Assembly (NCBI RefSeq): GCF_017654315.1
Contig: NZ_CP072203.1
Coordinates: 3,286,001-3,350,000, forward strand
Reading direction: 5' to 3'
DNA from: Gordonia polyisoprenivorans
Lineage (GTDB): Bacteria > Actinomycetota > Actinomycetes > Mycobacteriales > Mycobacteriaceae
Length of the DNA: 64,000 bases
Under the pieces are notes generated by a model, which ran no database searches, was not told the DNA's origin, and worked only from the letters and a program-made list of their open reading frames with translations. The number at the start of each line of letters is the position of its first letter. Positions within the stretch are counted from its first letter, which is position 1. Shown here one piece after another: positions 17,696-27,118 of the stretch. Both the position numbers and the translations under genes were made by a program.

Positions 17696-18625
17696 ATGGC
17701 TGACGAGGAGCGGGGGACCGGGGACTCGGGCGACGAGGAGTTGCGGGTCGGCCAGGCGCGCGGCCCGTACGACATGGAGTTGCTCGACACCCCGGCCGAG
17801 GAACTGGCCAACTCGCACCTGGATCTCGGTTCGGTGCTGGTCCCGGTCGTCGAGGGCGGGCAGGTCACCGTCGAGATGTCGCCCGATCACCAACCCGAAG
17901 CCGTGTATCTGGTGACCCCGCACGGCCGGATCAGTGTGACCGCCTTCGCGGCGCCGCGGTCTCCCGGACTGTGGCGTGAGGTCGTGCGCGAACTCGCGGC
18001 TTCCCTCCGTGATGAAGGCGCGACGACCAGCGTCGAGGACGGGCACTGGGGCCGAGAGGTGCTCGCCGAGGTGCCGGGCGGCGCGCACCGGTTCATCGGT
18101 GTCGACGGTCCCCGGTGGATGGTGCGATGCGTTGCCAGCGGACCGGCAGAATCCGCGGCCCCACTCGCACAACTCGCGCGCGCCGTCCTCGCCGAGTCCG
18201 TGGTGCGGCGCGGCAAGGACCCGGCGCCGCCCCGCGAAATGCTCCCGATCATCCTGCCCCCGGTCCTCGCCGAGCAGGTCGCCGCCGCGCAGCAGCAGAT
18301 GTTCGCCGACGACCCGGCCGCCGGTGCGCCCGCCGGCCCCGTCGAGAACACCGCCGCAGACAACCTCGCCGCCGACAACCTCGCCGCAGCGGACGCGACG
18401 GGCGAAACCCCCACCCCCGCACAGCCCCCCGAGCAGCCGACCGCCGAGACCGAGCGCGTCGCCGGCGGTGCCCTCGATCAGATCGAGCAGGCGACCGTCA
18501 TCCGCGAGGTACCCCCAGCCGACGACGGTGGGGCAGTCGAGAGCGCAGCCGACGCCGAGGACCCGGTGCCGCCGTCGGCGGGCTCGGCGATGCAACGCTT
18601 CCGTCGTCGCCGCGGCAAGCGCTGA
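17696..18625 (+). CDS. DUF3710 protein
   Basis: 309 aa. The conserved part (about residues 20-205) includes GPYDMELLDTP, LDLGSVLVPV, YLVTPHGRISVTAFAAPRSP, the DGHWGREVLAEVPGG turn and VRRGKDPAPPREMLPIILPP. The last 100 residues are Ala/Pro/Glu/Asp-rich and probably disordered, ending in a basic RFRRRRGKR tail. No membrane segment or catalytic motif is evident and the function is unknown (Rv2696c position). A weak ribosome site (GGGAG, 10 nt) precedes the ATG. A TACCCT element about 60 nt upstream may be a promoter, otherwise it is cotranscribed with dut. Confidence 0.85.
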   Translation: MADEERGTGDSGDEELRVGQARGPYDMELLDTPAEELANSHLDLGSVLVPVVEGGQVTVEMSPDHQPEAVYLVTPHGRISVTAFAAPRSPGLWREVVRELAASLRDEGATTSVEDGHWGREVLAEVPGGAHRFIGVDGPRWMVRCVASGPAESAAPLAQLARAVLAESVVRRGKDPAPPREMLPIILPPVLAEQVAAAQQQMFADDPAAGAPAGPVENTAADNLAADNLAAADATGETPTPAQPPEQPTAETERVAGGALDQIEQATVIREVPPADDGGAVESAADAEDPVPPSAGSAMQRFRRRRGKR

Positions 18626-18653
18626 CCACCCGCGTACCCCGTACCGAGCGGGC

Positions 18654-19502
18654 TCACCTGTCGGTGGTTTCGGCACTCTCGTCTGTTTCGACACACTCGT
18701 CGACCAGCGACCGCCATCCGATCGCGCACGCGCGCCCCAACACGGCCGGATCGGCACCCCACTGCGCCAGGTGAATCCGCTCGATCCGTGAGCGGGGCGC
18801 TGCGTCGTACCAGGACTGCGCGACGGCCCACGGATGAAGCGGGTCGTCGTCGGCGGCGACCACCGCCAGAGGCGCGGACAGGCCGGCGATCCGGCCGAGG
18901 TCCGGTGCGCGATACGCCGCCGCCCGCTCGAGTTGGACGACGAGTCCGGGATACAGGGCCCGCCACGAGCGGGTCAGCTCATGCGCCAACCACGGCGGAC
19001 TCGTCGACGACATCGCATCGATCGTCGCCTCCAGACCGTCGGCGCGCAGCGCCGACGCGGTCATCGCCGCGCCGGTCGCGGCGAATGCGGTGCTCGGCTC
19101 GCCACTCCACGCCGGCATCGCCGCCCACACCCCGACGCATCGCTCCCGCCCCGGCCCGAGCGCCCACTCCAACGCCAGGGCCGCACCGATGGAGAACCCG
19201 CCCACCAGCACCCGGGCATGGTCGGCGGCGAACCGTCGCAACGCATCACGGTGTCCGCCGATGAGATCATCGGTCGGGTCGAGGGCGATCAGGTCGACAC
19301 CGATCTCACGGGCCGCGGGACCGAACGCGCGACGGACGAAGTTGGCGTCCGAACCCGTTCCCGGCATCACGATGAGGACGTCGGCGGCACCACACCCGGC
19401 CCGCTCGCTATCGCTCCCGGCGCCGGCACATTCGGCCCGCTCGCTATCGCTCCCGGCGCCGGTCACACCGCGGGCGTGGATTCGGTTGTCATTCGCGGGC
19501 AT
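18654..19502 (-). CDS. Alpha/beta-hydrolase
   Basis: 282 aa in the longest form. Conserved segments are VLIVMPGTGSDANFVRRAF (oxyanion region), VLVGGFSIGAALALEWAL with the GFSIG nucleophile elbow, VVAADDDPLHPW (acid) and IERIHLAQWG (His). This is the dienelactone/esterase-like branch found at this place in mycobacteria (Rv2695); the substrate is unknown. The first 40 residues encode a perfect duplicated segment (GAGSDSERA twice) and are not typical of the family, so the true start may be internal. It converges with DUF3710. Confidence 0.78.
   Translation of the reverse strand: MPANDNRIHARGVTGAGSDSERAECAGAGSDSERAGCGAADVLIVMPGTGSDANFVRRAFGPAAREIGVDLIALDPTDDLIGGHRDALRRFAADHARVLVGGFSIGAALALEWALGPGRERCVGVWAAMPAWSGEPSTAFAATGAAMTASALRADGLEATIDAMSSTSPPWLAHELTRSWRALYPGLVVQLERAAAYRAPDLGRIAGLSAPLAVVAADDDPLHPWAVAQSWYDAAPRSRIERIHLAQWGADPAVLGRACAIGWRSLVDECVETDESAETTDR
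19397..19462. repeat. Perfect 30-nt direct repeat, period 36
   Basis: Bases 19397-19426 and 19433-19462 are identical and lie in the 5' part of the hydrolase gene, encoding a duplicated Gly/Asp/Ser/Glu/Arg stretch. The period is 12 codons. Confidence 0.85.
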
Positions 19503-19521
19503 GCACAGATCATGCCGCGCG

Positions 19522-19551
19522 TTGTATGCGATGAGGACATGGGTCTACGCT
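19522..19551 (+). promoter_or_regulatory. Candidate promoter of the OB-fold gene
   Basis: TTGTAT (19522-19527), 18 nt, TACGCT (19546-19551). It would give a leader of about 95 nt before ATG 19652. Confidence 0.45.
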
Positions 19552-19651
19552 GAGCCGAAAGTACCCGCGTCGGAAGACGAGAAGGCCGAGAACCACAGCC
19601 CAGCAGGCTCGTGCCCTCCGAGCGGAAACGAAGTCTCTTCTGGAGGTTGTG

Positions 19652-20029
19652 ATGCCGACGGCCGGTTATCTCAAGCGGCTGACGAAGCGCTTGACCGAAG
19701 ATCTCGGCAATGCCGATGCCGAGCAGATCGCCGCCGAGTCCGAGGCGACCGGGGCCCAGCGCGCCGTCGAATGTTGTCGAGGCGACGAGGTCACCATGCA
19801 CGGCGAGCTGCGCGCGGTGGAGACCTGTTCGCGTGCCGCCAAGAGCGGGGTCAAGGCCGAGTTCTTCGACGGGACCGACACGGTCATCCTGAAATGGTTG
19901 GGACGTAACCGCATTCCCGGCATCGAACCCGGGCGCAAACTCACCGTCCGAGGCCGTCTGGCCGAACACGACGGTGTCAAGGTGGTCTACAACCCGTACT
20001 ACGAGCTGTACGGCTCGGAGGAAGAGTAG
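19652..20029 (+). CDS. OB-fold nucleic-acid-binding protein
   Basis: 125 aa. ATG 19652 is chosen because GGAGG lies 5 nt upstream; the overlapping GTG 19649 is too close. The N-terminal helix (YLKRLTKRLTEDLGNADAEQ) is followed by an OB-fold with strands DEVTMHGELRAVETC, VKAEFFDGTDTVILKWLG, RKLTVRGRLAEHDGVKVVYN and the end PYYELYG. Proteins of this family (Rv2694c position) resemble the single-stranded-DNA-binding OB domains of RecG-type proteins, but no partner is known. The mycobacterial neighbour DUF3159 is absent; the next genes are the TrkA-type potassium regulators. Confidence 0.85.
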   Translation: MPTAGYLKRLTKRLTEDLGNADAEQIAAESEATGAQRAVECCRGDEVTMHGELRAVETCSRAAKSGVKAEFFDGTDTVILKWLGRNRIPGIEPGRKLTVRGRLAEHDGVKVVYNPYYELYGSEEE

Positions 20030-20058
20030 ATCCACCGATCCGCCCGGCACCGCAGCGG

Positions 20059-20721
20059 TCACTGCGGGACGCGCATCGCCTCGTGCAACGCCGGCTCGGT
20101 TTCGGCAGGCGCGATGAACACCAGTTCGTCGCCACCCTCGATCGGGTCGTCGCGCTCGGGCACGATCACCCGGCCTCCCCGCAGTATCGCCACCAGTGCC
20201 GCATCACGCGGCAGGCTCAGCTTGTGGACCGGCCGACCGGCCAGCGGAGTGTTGGCAGGCAGCGTCAACTCCACGAGATTTGCCTGACCCTGACGAAAAG
20301 TCATGAGCCGCACCAGGTCTCCGACCGACACCGCCTCCTCGACGAGAGAGGCGAGCAGTCGTGGCGTCGAGACGGCGACGTCGACGCCCCACTCCTCACC
20401 GAAGAGCCACTCGTTGCGGGGATCATTCACCCGCGCGACCACCCGATTGACCGCGAACTCGGTCTTCGCGAGCAAACTGACGACGAGGTTGGCCTTGTCG
20501 TCGCCGGTGGCCGCGATCATGACGTCGAAGGACTGCAGCTCCGCCGACTCCAGATTCGACAACTCGCACGCGTCGGCGAGCAGCCATTGCGCGCCGGGCA
20601 CCGCGTCGGTGTCGATGTGTTCGGCATTGCGCTCGAACAGGGTGACCTCGTGGGAGTTGACGAGGAGTTCGCGGGCGATGGAACGGCCGACCGCGCCGGC
20701 CCCGGCGATGGCGACTTTCAT
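20059..20721 (-). CDS. ceoC: TrkA-type potassium regulatory subunit (CeoC)
   Basis: 220 aa with an N-terminal RCK_N Rossmann domain (MKVAIAGAGAVGRSIARELL, acidic end of strand 2 LFERN, then AATGDDKANLVVSLLAKTEF) and a C-terminal RCK_C domain (LVELTLPANTPLAGRPVHKL to DELVFIAP). It senses NAD(H)/nucleotides and gates a membrane K+ transporter. ATG 20721 has GAGGAG 7 nt upstream. It is the second gene of an operon, 11 nt after ceoB, and the two are paralogues of equal length (220 aa each). The operon faces a divergent APC-type permease, its likely transporter partner. Confidence 0.92.
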   Translation of the reverse strand: MKVAIAGAGAVGRSIARELLVNSHEVTLFERNAEHIDTDAVPGAQWLLADACELSNLESAELQSFDVMIAATGDDKANLVVSLLAKTEFAVNRVVARVNDPRNEWLFGEEWGVDVAVSTPRLLASLVEEAVSVGDLVRLMTFRQGQANLVELTLPANTPLAGRPVHKLSLPRDAALVAILRGGRVIVPERDDPIEGGDELVFIAPAETEPALHEAMRVPQ

Positions 20722-20732
20722 TCTGATACTCC

Positions 20733-21395
20733 TCAGTCGGCGTCGATCGGCGACGCGGCGATCGTACGAGTCTCGGCGAGGCGCTCGAGCAACACCGCGG
20801 CAAAGACCACGTCGTCCTGCTGCAAGACCGTCTTCGCCTCTGGCAGAACGGGATTGCCTACCCGGTTGATGAACGAGATACGCGCTCCGGTCAGTTCCTG
20901 GAACTTCACCACGGTCGTCCCGATCCACGACTCGTCGATCTGGAGCTGGGCGATCGCGAGGGTGCCCGACGGGTCGCGCCACTCGGTGGTGGTGGACACC
21001 TCGCCGAGTGCGGAGACGAACCGTTCGGTCGTCCACGGCACGGTGGCCACCGTCGGAATGCCCAACCGCTCGTAGACCGCGGCACGTTTGGCGTCGTAGA
21101 TTCTCGCGACCACCCGCTCCACCTCGAAGGTCTCACGGGCGACACGCGCGGCGATGATGTTGGAGTTGTCGCCGGAGGACACCGCGGCGAAGGCATCGGC
21201 CTGCTCGATCCCGGCCTTGATCAACACGTCACGATCGAACCCGACCCCGACGATGCGCTGACCGGTGAACTCGTCGCCGAGTCGGGTGAACGCCGAGGGG
21301 TTGCGGTCGATGATCGCGACCTCGTGGCCGCGTTTGACCATCGCGCGAGCCAACGACGAGCCCACGCGGCCGCAGCCCATGATGACTACCCGCAA
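20733..21395 (-). CDS. ceoB: TrkA-type potassium regulatory subunit (CeoB)
   Basis: 220 aa. TTG 21395 is taken as the start because the protein then opens with LRVVIMGCGRVGSSLARAM, the Rossmann strand-loop-helix, as in mycobacterial CeoB (N-terminus recalled); GGAAGG lies 10 nt upstream. Further motifs are EVAIIDRNPSAF, VGFDRDVL, VSSGDNSNIIAARVARE and, in the C-terminal RCK_C domain, SWIGTTVVKFQELTGARI. It forms a complex with CeoC and a permease to control K+ uptake. In-frame codons upstream (to 21479) run into the promoter shared with the permease gene. Confidence 0.9.
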   Translation of the reverse strand: MRVVIMGCGRVGSSLARAMVKRGHEVAIIDRNPSAFTRLGDEFTGQRIVGVGFDRDVLIKAGIEQADAFAAVSSGDNSNIIAARVARETFEVERVVARIYDAKRAAVYERLGIPTVATVPWTTERFVSALGEVSTTTEWRDPSGTLAIAQLQIDESWIGTTVVKFQELTGARISFINRVGNPVLPEAKTVLQQDDVVFAAVLLERLAETRTIAASPIDAD

Positions 21396-21559
21396 GAAAA
21401 TCGATCCTTCCTTCCCGGCGCATGCCACCGGGAGGCGACGCGTCGCCGGGGAGCCGGCCGCGGACCGGTATCGGTCCACGCAGAGATGAACCTACCCGTA
21501 GGGGGCGTGCCGTGACGCGGGTCCTGGTGGCCTTCATCTGACCGAGGTCTTAGTGTTGC

Positions 21560-23572
21560 GTGGTGCCTACCGTGTCAAAGGTGCCCGTTGCGACAAAACG
21601 CCTGCTTCTGGGACGACCGTTTCGCAGCGACAGTCTCGGCCACACGCTGTTACCCAAACGCATCGCGCTCCCCGTCTTCGCTTCTGACGCGATGTCGTCG
21701 GTCGCCTATGCGCCTCAGGAGATCTTCCTGGTGCTCTCCGTTGCCGGGCTCTCGGCGTTGGCCTACACCCCGTGGGTGGCGATCGCGGTCGCGATCGTCA
21801 TGGCGGTGGTCGTCGCCAGCTACCGGCAGAACGTGCACGCCTATCCCTCCGGTGGCGGCGACTACGAGGTCGCCACGGTCAACCTCGGGCCCACGGCCGG
21901 TCTGACCGTCGGCAGTGCGCTGCTGGTCGACTACGTGCTGACCGTCGCGGTGTCGATCTCGTCGGCGGCGGAGAACATCGGGTCGGCGATCCCGTTCGTG
22001 TCCGAACATCGCGTGTGGTTCTGTGTGGCCGCGATCATCATCCTGGCCGCGGTGAACCTGCGCGGACTCAAGGAATCGGGCAGCGTGCTGGCCATTCCGA
22101 CCTATGCGTTCATCATCGGTGTGCTCGGCATGCTCATCTGGGGATTCACCGAGATCTTCATCCTCGGACGCGAGATTCGTTCGGAGACCGCGGGATTCGA
22201 GATCCGGGCCGAACACAGCCACCTGATGGGCATCGCCTTCGTCTTCCTGATCGCGCGGGCGTTCTCCTCGGGGTGTGCGGCGCTGACCGGGGTCGAGGCC
22301 ATCAGCAACGGTGTGCCCGCATTCCGGAAACCCAAGTCCCGCAACGCGGCGACCACCCTGCTGCTGCTCGGGTCGATCGCGATCGTCCTGCTGCTGGGCA
22401 TCGTCTTCCTCGCCGAGCGGATCGGCGCGAAATACGTGATGAACCCGGCGGAGGACCTCATCGGGGCGCCCCCCGGCTACCAGCAGAAGGCGATGATCGC
22501 CCAACTCGCACACGCGGTGTTCGACACCTTCCCCGCCGGTTTCTACTTCGTCGCGACGGTTACCGCGCTGATCCTGATGCTGGCCGCCAACACCGCCTTC
22601 AACGGATTCCCGGTTCTCGGTTCGGTGCTCGCCCAGGATCGCTACCTGCCCCGACAGCTGCACACGCGCGGCGACCGGCTGGCCTTCAGCAACGGCATCC
22701 TGTTCCTTGCGGTCGCCGCGATCGCATTCGTCGTCGCCTTCGGCGGCGAGGTGACCTCACTGATCCAGCTCTACATCGTCGGCGTGTTCGTGTCGTTCAC
22801 GCTGAGCCAGACCGGCATGGTGCGCCACTGGACCCGGTTGTTGCGCACCGAGACCGACCCGAAGGCGCGCCGCCGGATGATGCAGTCGCGGGTGATCAAC
22901 ACCGTCGGTCTGGTGATGACGGCGACCGTGCTGGTGGTCGTGCTCATCACCAAGTTCACCGCCGGTGCATGGATCGCGATCCTGGCGATGGTCATCCTGT
23001 TCGTGCTGATGAAGGCGATCCATCACCACTATGCGACCGTGCAGCGCGAACTCGAGCGCACCCCGGCCGATGACGAGGCCGTACTACCGAGCCGCACCCA
23101 CTCGATCGTGCTGGTCTCGACGCTGCACCTGGCGACCAAGCGTGCGTTGCTGTTCGCCCGGGCCACCCGCCCCGACGTGCTCGAGGCGGTCACGGTCAAC
23201 GTCGACGACCGCGACACCCGCCGACTGGTCTCGGAATGGGAGGACAGCGATCTGCGGGTGCCGCTCAAGGTGATCGCGTCGCCCTACCGCGAGATCACCC
23301 GACCGATCATCGACTACGTCCGGCGCGTGCGCCGGGAATCGCCGCGCGACGTGATCACCGTGTTCATCCCCGAATACGTGGTGGGCCATTGGTGGGAACA
23401 GATCCTGCACAACCAGTCGGCGTTGCGGTTGAAGACCCGTCTGCTGTTCGAGCCCGGCGTGATGGTGACCTCGGTGCCATGGCAGCTCACGTCGTCCGAT
23501 CGCCGTAAGGCCGACCTCGATTACCACGCACCCGGTGACACCCGCCGGGCGCTGGGCGGTGGCCCCGAGTGA
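21560..23572 (+). CDS. APC-superfamily permease, probable K+ transporter
   Basis: 670 aa. About 12 membrane helices begin near PVFASDAMSSVAYAPQEIF, the substrate-site region of KimA-like APC transporters, with YPSGGGDYEVA in helix 3 and LMLAANTAFNGFPVLGSVLA in helix 8. A soluble C-terminal domain of about 170 residues follows (THSIVLVSTLHLATKRAL), resembling a universal-stress fold. It faces ceoB/ceoC divergently, the Rv2690c-ceoB-ceoC arrangement, which supports K+ transport. Two in-frame GTG codons (21560, 21563) are possible; TAGTGT six nt before 21563 favours a leaderless start there. It overlaps the next gene by 4 nt. Confidence 0.86.
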   Translation: MVPTVSKVPVATKRLLLGRPFRSDSLGHTLLPKRIALPVFASDAMSSVAYAPQEIFLVLSVAGLSALAYTPWVAIAVAIVMAVVVASYRQNVHAYPSGGGDYEVATVNLGPTAGLTVGSALLVDYVLTVAVSISSAAENIGSAIPFVSEHRVWFCVAAIIILAAVNLRGLKESGSVLAIPTYAFIIGVLGMLIWGFTEIFILGREIRSETAGFEIRAEHSHLMGIAFVFLIARAFSSGCAALTGVEAISNGVPAFRKPKSRNAATTLLLLGSIAIVLLLGIVFLAERIGAKYVMNPAEDLIGAPPGYQQKAMIAQLAHAVFDTFPAGFYFVATVTALILMLAANTAFNGFPVLGSVLAQDRYLPRQLHTRGDRLAFSNGILFLAVAAIAFVVAFGGEVTSLIQLYIVGVFVSFTLSQTGMVRHWTRLLRTETDPKARRRMMQSRVINTVGLVMTATVLVVVLITKFTAGAWIAILAMVILFVLMKAIHHHYATVQRELERTPADDEAVLPSRTHSIVLVSTLHLATKRALLFARATRPDVLEAVTVNVDDRDTRRLVSEWEDSDLRVPLKVIASPYREITRPIIDYVRRVRRESPRDVITVFIPEYVVGHWWEQILHNQSALRLKTRLLFEPGVMVTSVPWQLTSSDRRKADLDYHAPGDTRRALGGGPE

Positions 23573-24927
23573 CGAGTGCCCCCTCCGACGCGCTGACACT
23601 GCGCGTCCGACGGCCCGCCAACGGTGGGTCCGCCATCGCCCACGCCGACGACGGCCGGGTCGTGTTCGTGCGAGGCGCGATCCCGGGCGAACTGGTCACC
23701 GCGACCATCGTCGAGGACAAGTCGGGATTCCTCGTCGCCGAGGTGGTCGAGGTACTGGAGCCCTCGACACATCGACGCGACCCGCTGTGCGCCGCTGCCG
23801 CACACGGCGCCGGCTGTTGCGATCTCGCGCATGTCGCCGTCGCGCACGCGCGCACCCTGAAGACCGAGATCCTCACCGACGTCCTGCGGCGGATCGGCGG
23901 GTTCACCGACGACGCGCTGTCCGCGCTCGACGGCGGGCCGCCGACGGTCGCCGCGCTCGACGATGCCGAGACCGGCTGGCGAATCCGGACACGCATGGCC
24001 GTCGATGCCCAGGGGCGTGCCGGATTGCACCGGCGCGGCTCCGCCGGCCTCGTCGTCGGACACCCCTGCGCCCAGCCCGATCCGCGTCTGAGCGACCTCA
24101 CGGCGCACGACGGTCGGTTCACCCCGCACGCCGAACTCGCGCTCGTGCTCGACGACGACGGCTCGCGGCACCTCACCGAGATCGCGCCCGCCGACAGCAC
24201 GGCCGCGCGCGGACGCGGTGGTCGAGCCGGTGGTGCTCGGCGGGCCGCGCAGCAGCGTCGGCGACGCCACGAGCGGGCACGGACGACGCGAGTGGTCGAG
24301 GGACTCCCCACCGCACGCCACCGGGTGGGCGAGCGCACCTGGGACATCCCGGTGACCGGGTTCTGGCAGGGTCACCGCGCCGCCGCGGGAGTGTATGCGC
24401 AGACCGTCGCCGACCTCGTCGCGCGCCACACCGACTCGGTCGCGACGTGCTGGGACCTGTACGGCGGCGCCGGGATCTTCGCCGCCGCACTGACCGACAC
24501 CCTGCATGCGCAGGCGGTGCACGTCGTGGATTCCGACGCCGCGGCACTGGCCGCCGCCGAAGCGACCTTCGCCGACGACGACGGCATCGAGGTGCACCGT
24601 GGTGAGGTCGCCTCAGCCATCGGCGGACTCCCCGCCGCCGGGGTCGTCGTGCTCGACCCGCCGCGGACCGGGGCCGGTGCACGCGTGATCGGGCAACTCG
24701 CCGCGGCCGGTCCGGACGTGGTGGTGCACGTCGGTTGCGACGTCGCCAGGTTCGCCCGTGACCTCGGCCTGTTCGCCGAGAACGGCTATCGCGTCCGCGA
24801 GATCCGCGGATTCGACGCGTTCCCGCTCACCCACCACATCGAGGCGATCGCCGTGCTCGTGCGGTCGAACTCACGCCCGCTGCCGCGCTCGGCGGACCGG
24901 GGTGCGCCGGCGGCGACCGTAGACTGA
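23569..24927 (+). CDS. TrmA/RlmD-family RNA m5U methyltransferase with TRAM domain
   Basis: 452 aa, start GTG 23569 overlapping the permease stop (GTGA). An N-terminal TRAM RNA-binding domain ([17 protein letters not shown]) is followed by a cysteine cluster ([18 protein letters not shown]) like the 4Fe-4S site of RlmD. The catalytic half has SAM motif [28 protein letters not shown], and [15 protein letters not shown] with the likely catalytic Cys. An Arg/Ala-rich insert of about 45 residues lies mid-protein. It methylates uridine at C5 in rRNA or tRNA; which site cannot be told. Rv2689c is the positional counterpart. Confidence 0.88.
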   Translation: MTSAPSDALTLRVRRPANGGSAIAHADDGRVVFVRGAIPGELVTATIVEDKSGFLVAEVVEVLEPSTHRRDPLCAAAAHGAGCCDLAHVAVAHARTLKTEILTDVLRRIGGFTDDALSALDGGPPTVAALDDAETGWRIRTRMAVDAQGRAGLHRRGSAGLVVGHPCAQPDPRLSDLTAHDGRFTPHAELALVLDDDGSRHLTEIAPADSTAARGRGGRAGGARRAAQQRRRRHERARTTRVVEGLPTARHRVGERTWDIPVTGFWQGHRAAAGVYAQTVADLVARHTDSVATCWDLYGGAGIFAAALTDTLHAQAVHVVDSDAAALAAAEATFADDDGIEVHRGEVASAIGGLPAAGVVVLDPPRTGAGARVIGQLAAAGPDVVVHVGCDVARFARDLGLFAENGYRVREIRGFDAFPLTHHIEAIAVLVRSNSRPLPRSADRGAPAATVD

Positions 24928-25024
24928 CATACATGCTCCCGCGCGCACCCGTCGGTGCGCCGGGTGGCCCGCCGGGTACGCACCACGTCACCGGGGAGTG
25001 CAACGATCAGTGATGGAGGATCAG

Positions 25025-27016
25025 ATGGGCCAATTGGAGCGCATCAACTCACCAGCCGACCTGCGGACGCTGTCGGACGCAGAGGTCACCTCGCTGGCGG
25101 GCGAGATCCGCGAGTTCCTGATCCAGAAGGTGTCGGCGGTCGGCGGGCACCTCGGGCCCAACCTCGGTGTCGTCGAACTCACCCTGGCCATCCACCGCGT
25201 CTTCGATTCGCCCATCGACCCCGTGATCTTCGACACAGGCCACCAGAGCTATGTGCACAAGATCGTCACCGGGCGCCGCGACGGCTTCGATTCGCTCCGC
25301 CAACGCGGCGGGTTGACCGGTTATCAGGAGCGGTCCGAGAGCCCGCACGACTGGGTGGAGTCCTCACACGCCTCGGCGGCGCTGTCCTACGCCGACGGGC
25401 TCGCGAAATCGTTCGCGCTGACCGGGCAGGACGACCGGACGGTCGTCGCGGTGGTGGGCGACGGCGCGTTGACCGGCGGGATGTGCTGGGAGGCGATCAA
25501 CAACATCGCCGCCGCCGATCGTCGTGTGGTGATCGTCGTCAACGACAACGGCCGGTCCTATGCGCCCACGATCGGCGGGCTGGCCCGGCATCTGTCGGGT
25601 CTGCGGCTGCAGCCCGGCTACGAGCGGGTCCTCGATGAGGGCCGACGCGTGGTCAAGCGGCTGCCGGTGGTCGGCGACCCGGCGTATGCCGTTCTGCACG
25701 GTGTCAAGAGCGGTCTGAAAGACCTTCTCGCGCCGCAGGAGATGTTCACCGATCTCGGTCTCAAGTACGTCGGCCCGGTCGACGGCCACGACGTGGAGGC
25801 CCTCGAATCGGCGTTCACGCGGGCTCGCTCCTTCGGCGGGCCGGTGATCGTGCACACCGTCACCCGAAAGGGCATGGGGTATGCGCACGCCGAGAACCAC
25901 GAGGCCGACCAGATGCACTCCACCGGTGTCATCGATCCGGTGACCGGCCGGGCGAAGTCCGTGGCGCCGCAGGACTGGACGTCGGTGTTCTCCACGGCCC
26001 TCGTCGAGGCGGGGACCGCCCGTGAGGACGTCGTCGCGATCACGGCCGCAATGCCCGGACCGACGGGGCTGGCCCCCTTCGGCGAGAAGTTCCCCGACCG
26101 CATGTTCGACGTCGGGATCGCCGAGCAGCACGCCATGACCTCGGCGGCCGGGCTGGCGCTCGGCGGTCTGCATCCGGTGGTCGCGATCTACTCCACCTTC
26201 CTCAACCGCGCGTTCGACCAGCTGCTCATGGACGTCGCGCTGCTCGAGCTGCCGGTCACGCTGGTCCTCGACCGGTCGGGCATCACCGGACCCGATGGGC
26301 CGAGTCATCATGGGATGTGGGATCTCTCGCTGCTCGCGATGGTTCCCGGGATGCGGGTCGCCGCCCCGCGTGACGCCGTGCGGCTCCGCGAGGAACTCGA
26401 CGAGGCGCTCGCCGTCGACGACGCGCCCACCGCGCTGCGATTCTCCAAAGGCGCTGTGCCCGAGGATATCCGCGCTGTGGTGCGGCTGGATGACGGAGTC
26501 GACGTGTTGCGTCGGGGCACCCCGTCGGCCGAACCGATCGGTGGTGACGTCCTCATCGTCGCGGTCGGGGCGTTCTGCTCGCTGGCCCTCGACACCGCCG
26601 AACGGCTGCGTAGTCAGGGCATCGAGGCCACCGTCGTGGACCCCCGGTGGGTGCTCCCGGTTCCGGCGTCGATCACCGAGATCGCCGGTCGGCACCGGTT
26701 GGTGGTCACCCTCGAGGACAGTGGTGTGCACGGCGGTGTGGGGTCGGCGGTGGCGACCGCGCTCGGTATCGCCGAGGTCACCGTTCCGGTGCAGAACCGG
26801 GGCATCCCACAGCAATTCATCGCGCACGCCTCACGCGGTGAGATCCTCACCGAGCTGGGGCTGACCGCGCAGGATCTGGCGCGTTCGATCACCGCGACCG
26901 TCTCCGGCATGCACGTGACACCGGGGCTCGACCGTCACGAGTTCGCCGACACCGGACTCGATGCGTCGCGTGCGGATCGTTCGCTGCGTGAGGTCGACGG
27001 TACCGAGCCGGAATAG
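25025..27016 (+). CDS. dxs: 1-deoxy-D-xylulose-5-phosphate synthase
   Basis: 663 aa. ATG 25025 has GGAGG 5 nt upstream; ATG 25013 is less likely. It condenses pyruvate with glyceraldehyde 3-phosphate using thiamine diphosphate, the first step of the MEP isoprenoid pathway that feeds polyprenyl-phosphate carriers and menaquinone. Visible motifs are [20 protein letters not shown] (His), the ThDP site [16 protein letters not shown], the catalytic Glu in [16 protein letters not shown], and the transketolase C-domain [11 protein letters not shown]. It is followed by a convergent RNase D gene. The arrangement matches dxs1 (Rv2682c) next to Rv2681. Confidence 0.97.
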   Translation: MGQLERINSPADLRTLSDAEVTSLAGEIREFLIQKVSAVGGHLGPNLGVVELTLAIHRVFDSPIDPVIFDTGHQSYVHKIVTGRRDGFDSLRQRGGLTGYQERSESPHDWVESSHASAALSYADGLAKSFALTGQDDRTVVAVVGDGALTGGMCWEAINNIAAADRRVVIVVNDNGRSYAPTIGGLARHLSGLRLQPGYERVLDEGRRVVKRLPVVGDPAYAVLHGVKSGLKDLLAPQEMFTDLGLKYVGPVDGHDVEALESAFTRARSFGGPVIVHTVTRKGMGYAHAENHEADQMHSTGVIDPVTGRAKSVAPQDWTSVFSTALVEAGTAREDVVAITAAMPGPTGLAPFGEKFPDRMFDVGIAEQHAMTSAAGLALGGLHPVVAIYSTFLNRAFDQLLMDVALLELPVTLVLDRSGITGPDGPSHHGMWDLSLLAMVPGMRVAAPRDAVRLREELDEALAVDDAPTALRFSKGAVPEDIRAVVRLDDGVDVLRRGTPSAEPIGGDVLIVAVGAFCSLALDTAERLRSQGIEATVVDPRWVLPVPASITEIAGRHRLVVTLEDSGVHGGVGSAVATALGIAEVTVPVQNRGIPQQFIAHASRGEILTELGLTAQDLARSITATVSGMHVTPGLDRHEFADTGLDASRADRSLREVDGTEPE

Positions 27017-27118
27017 GCCGAGCCGGAGTCGTTCTACCGGCCGTGTCCGGGGCCGTCCTCGCTGCGGCGACAATCGCTGTCGCACGGGTTCTTTCGGTGC
27101 GAGATCGGTCCCCGCGGG

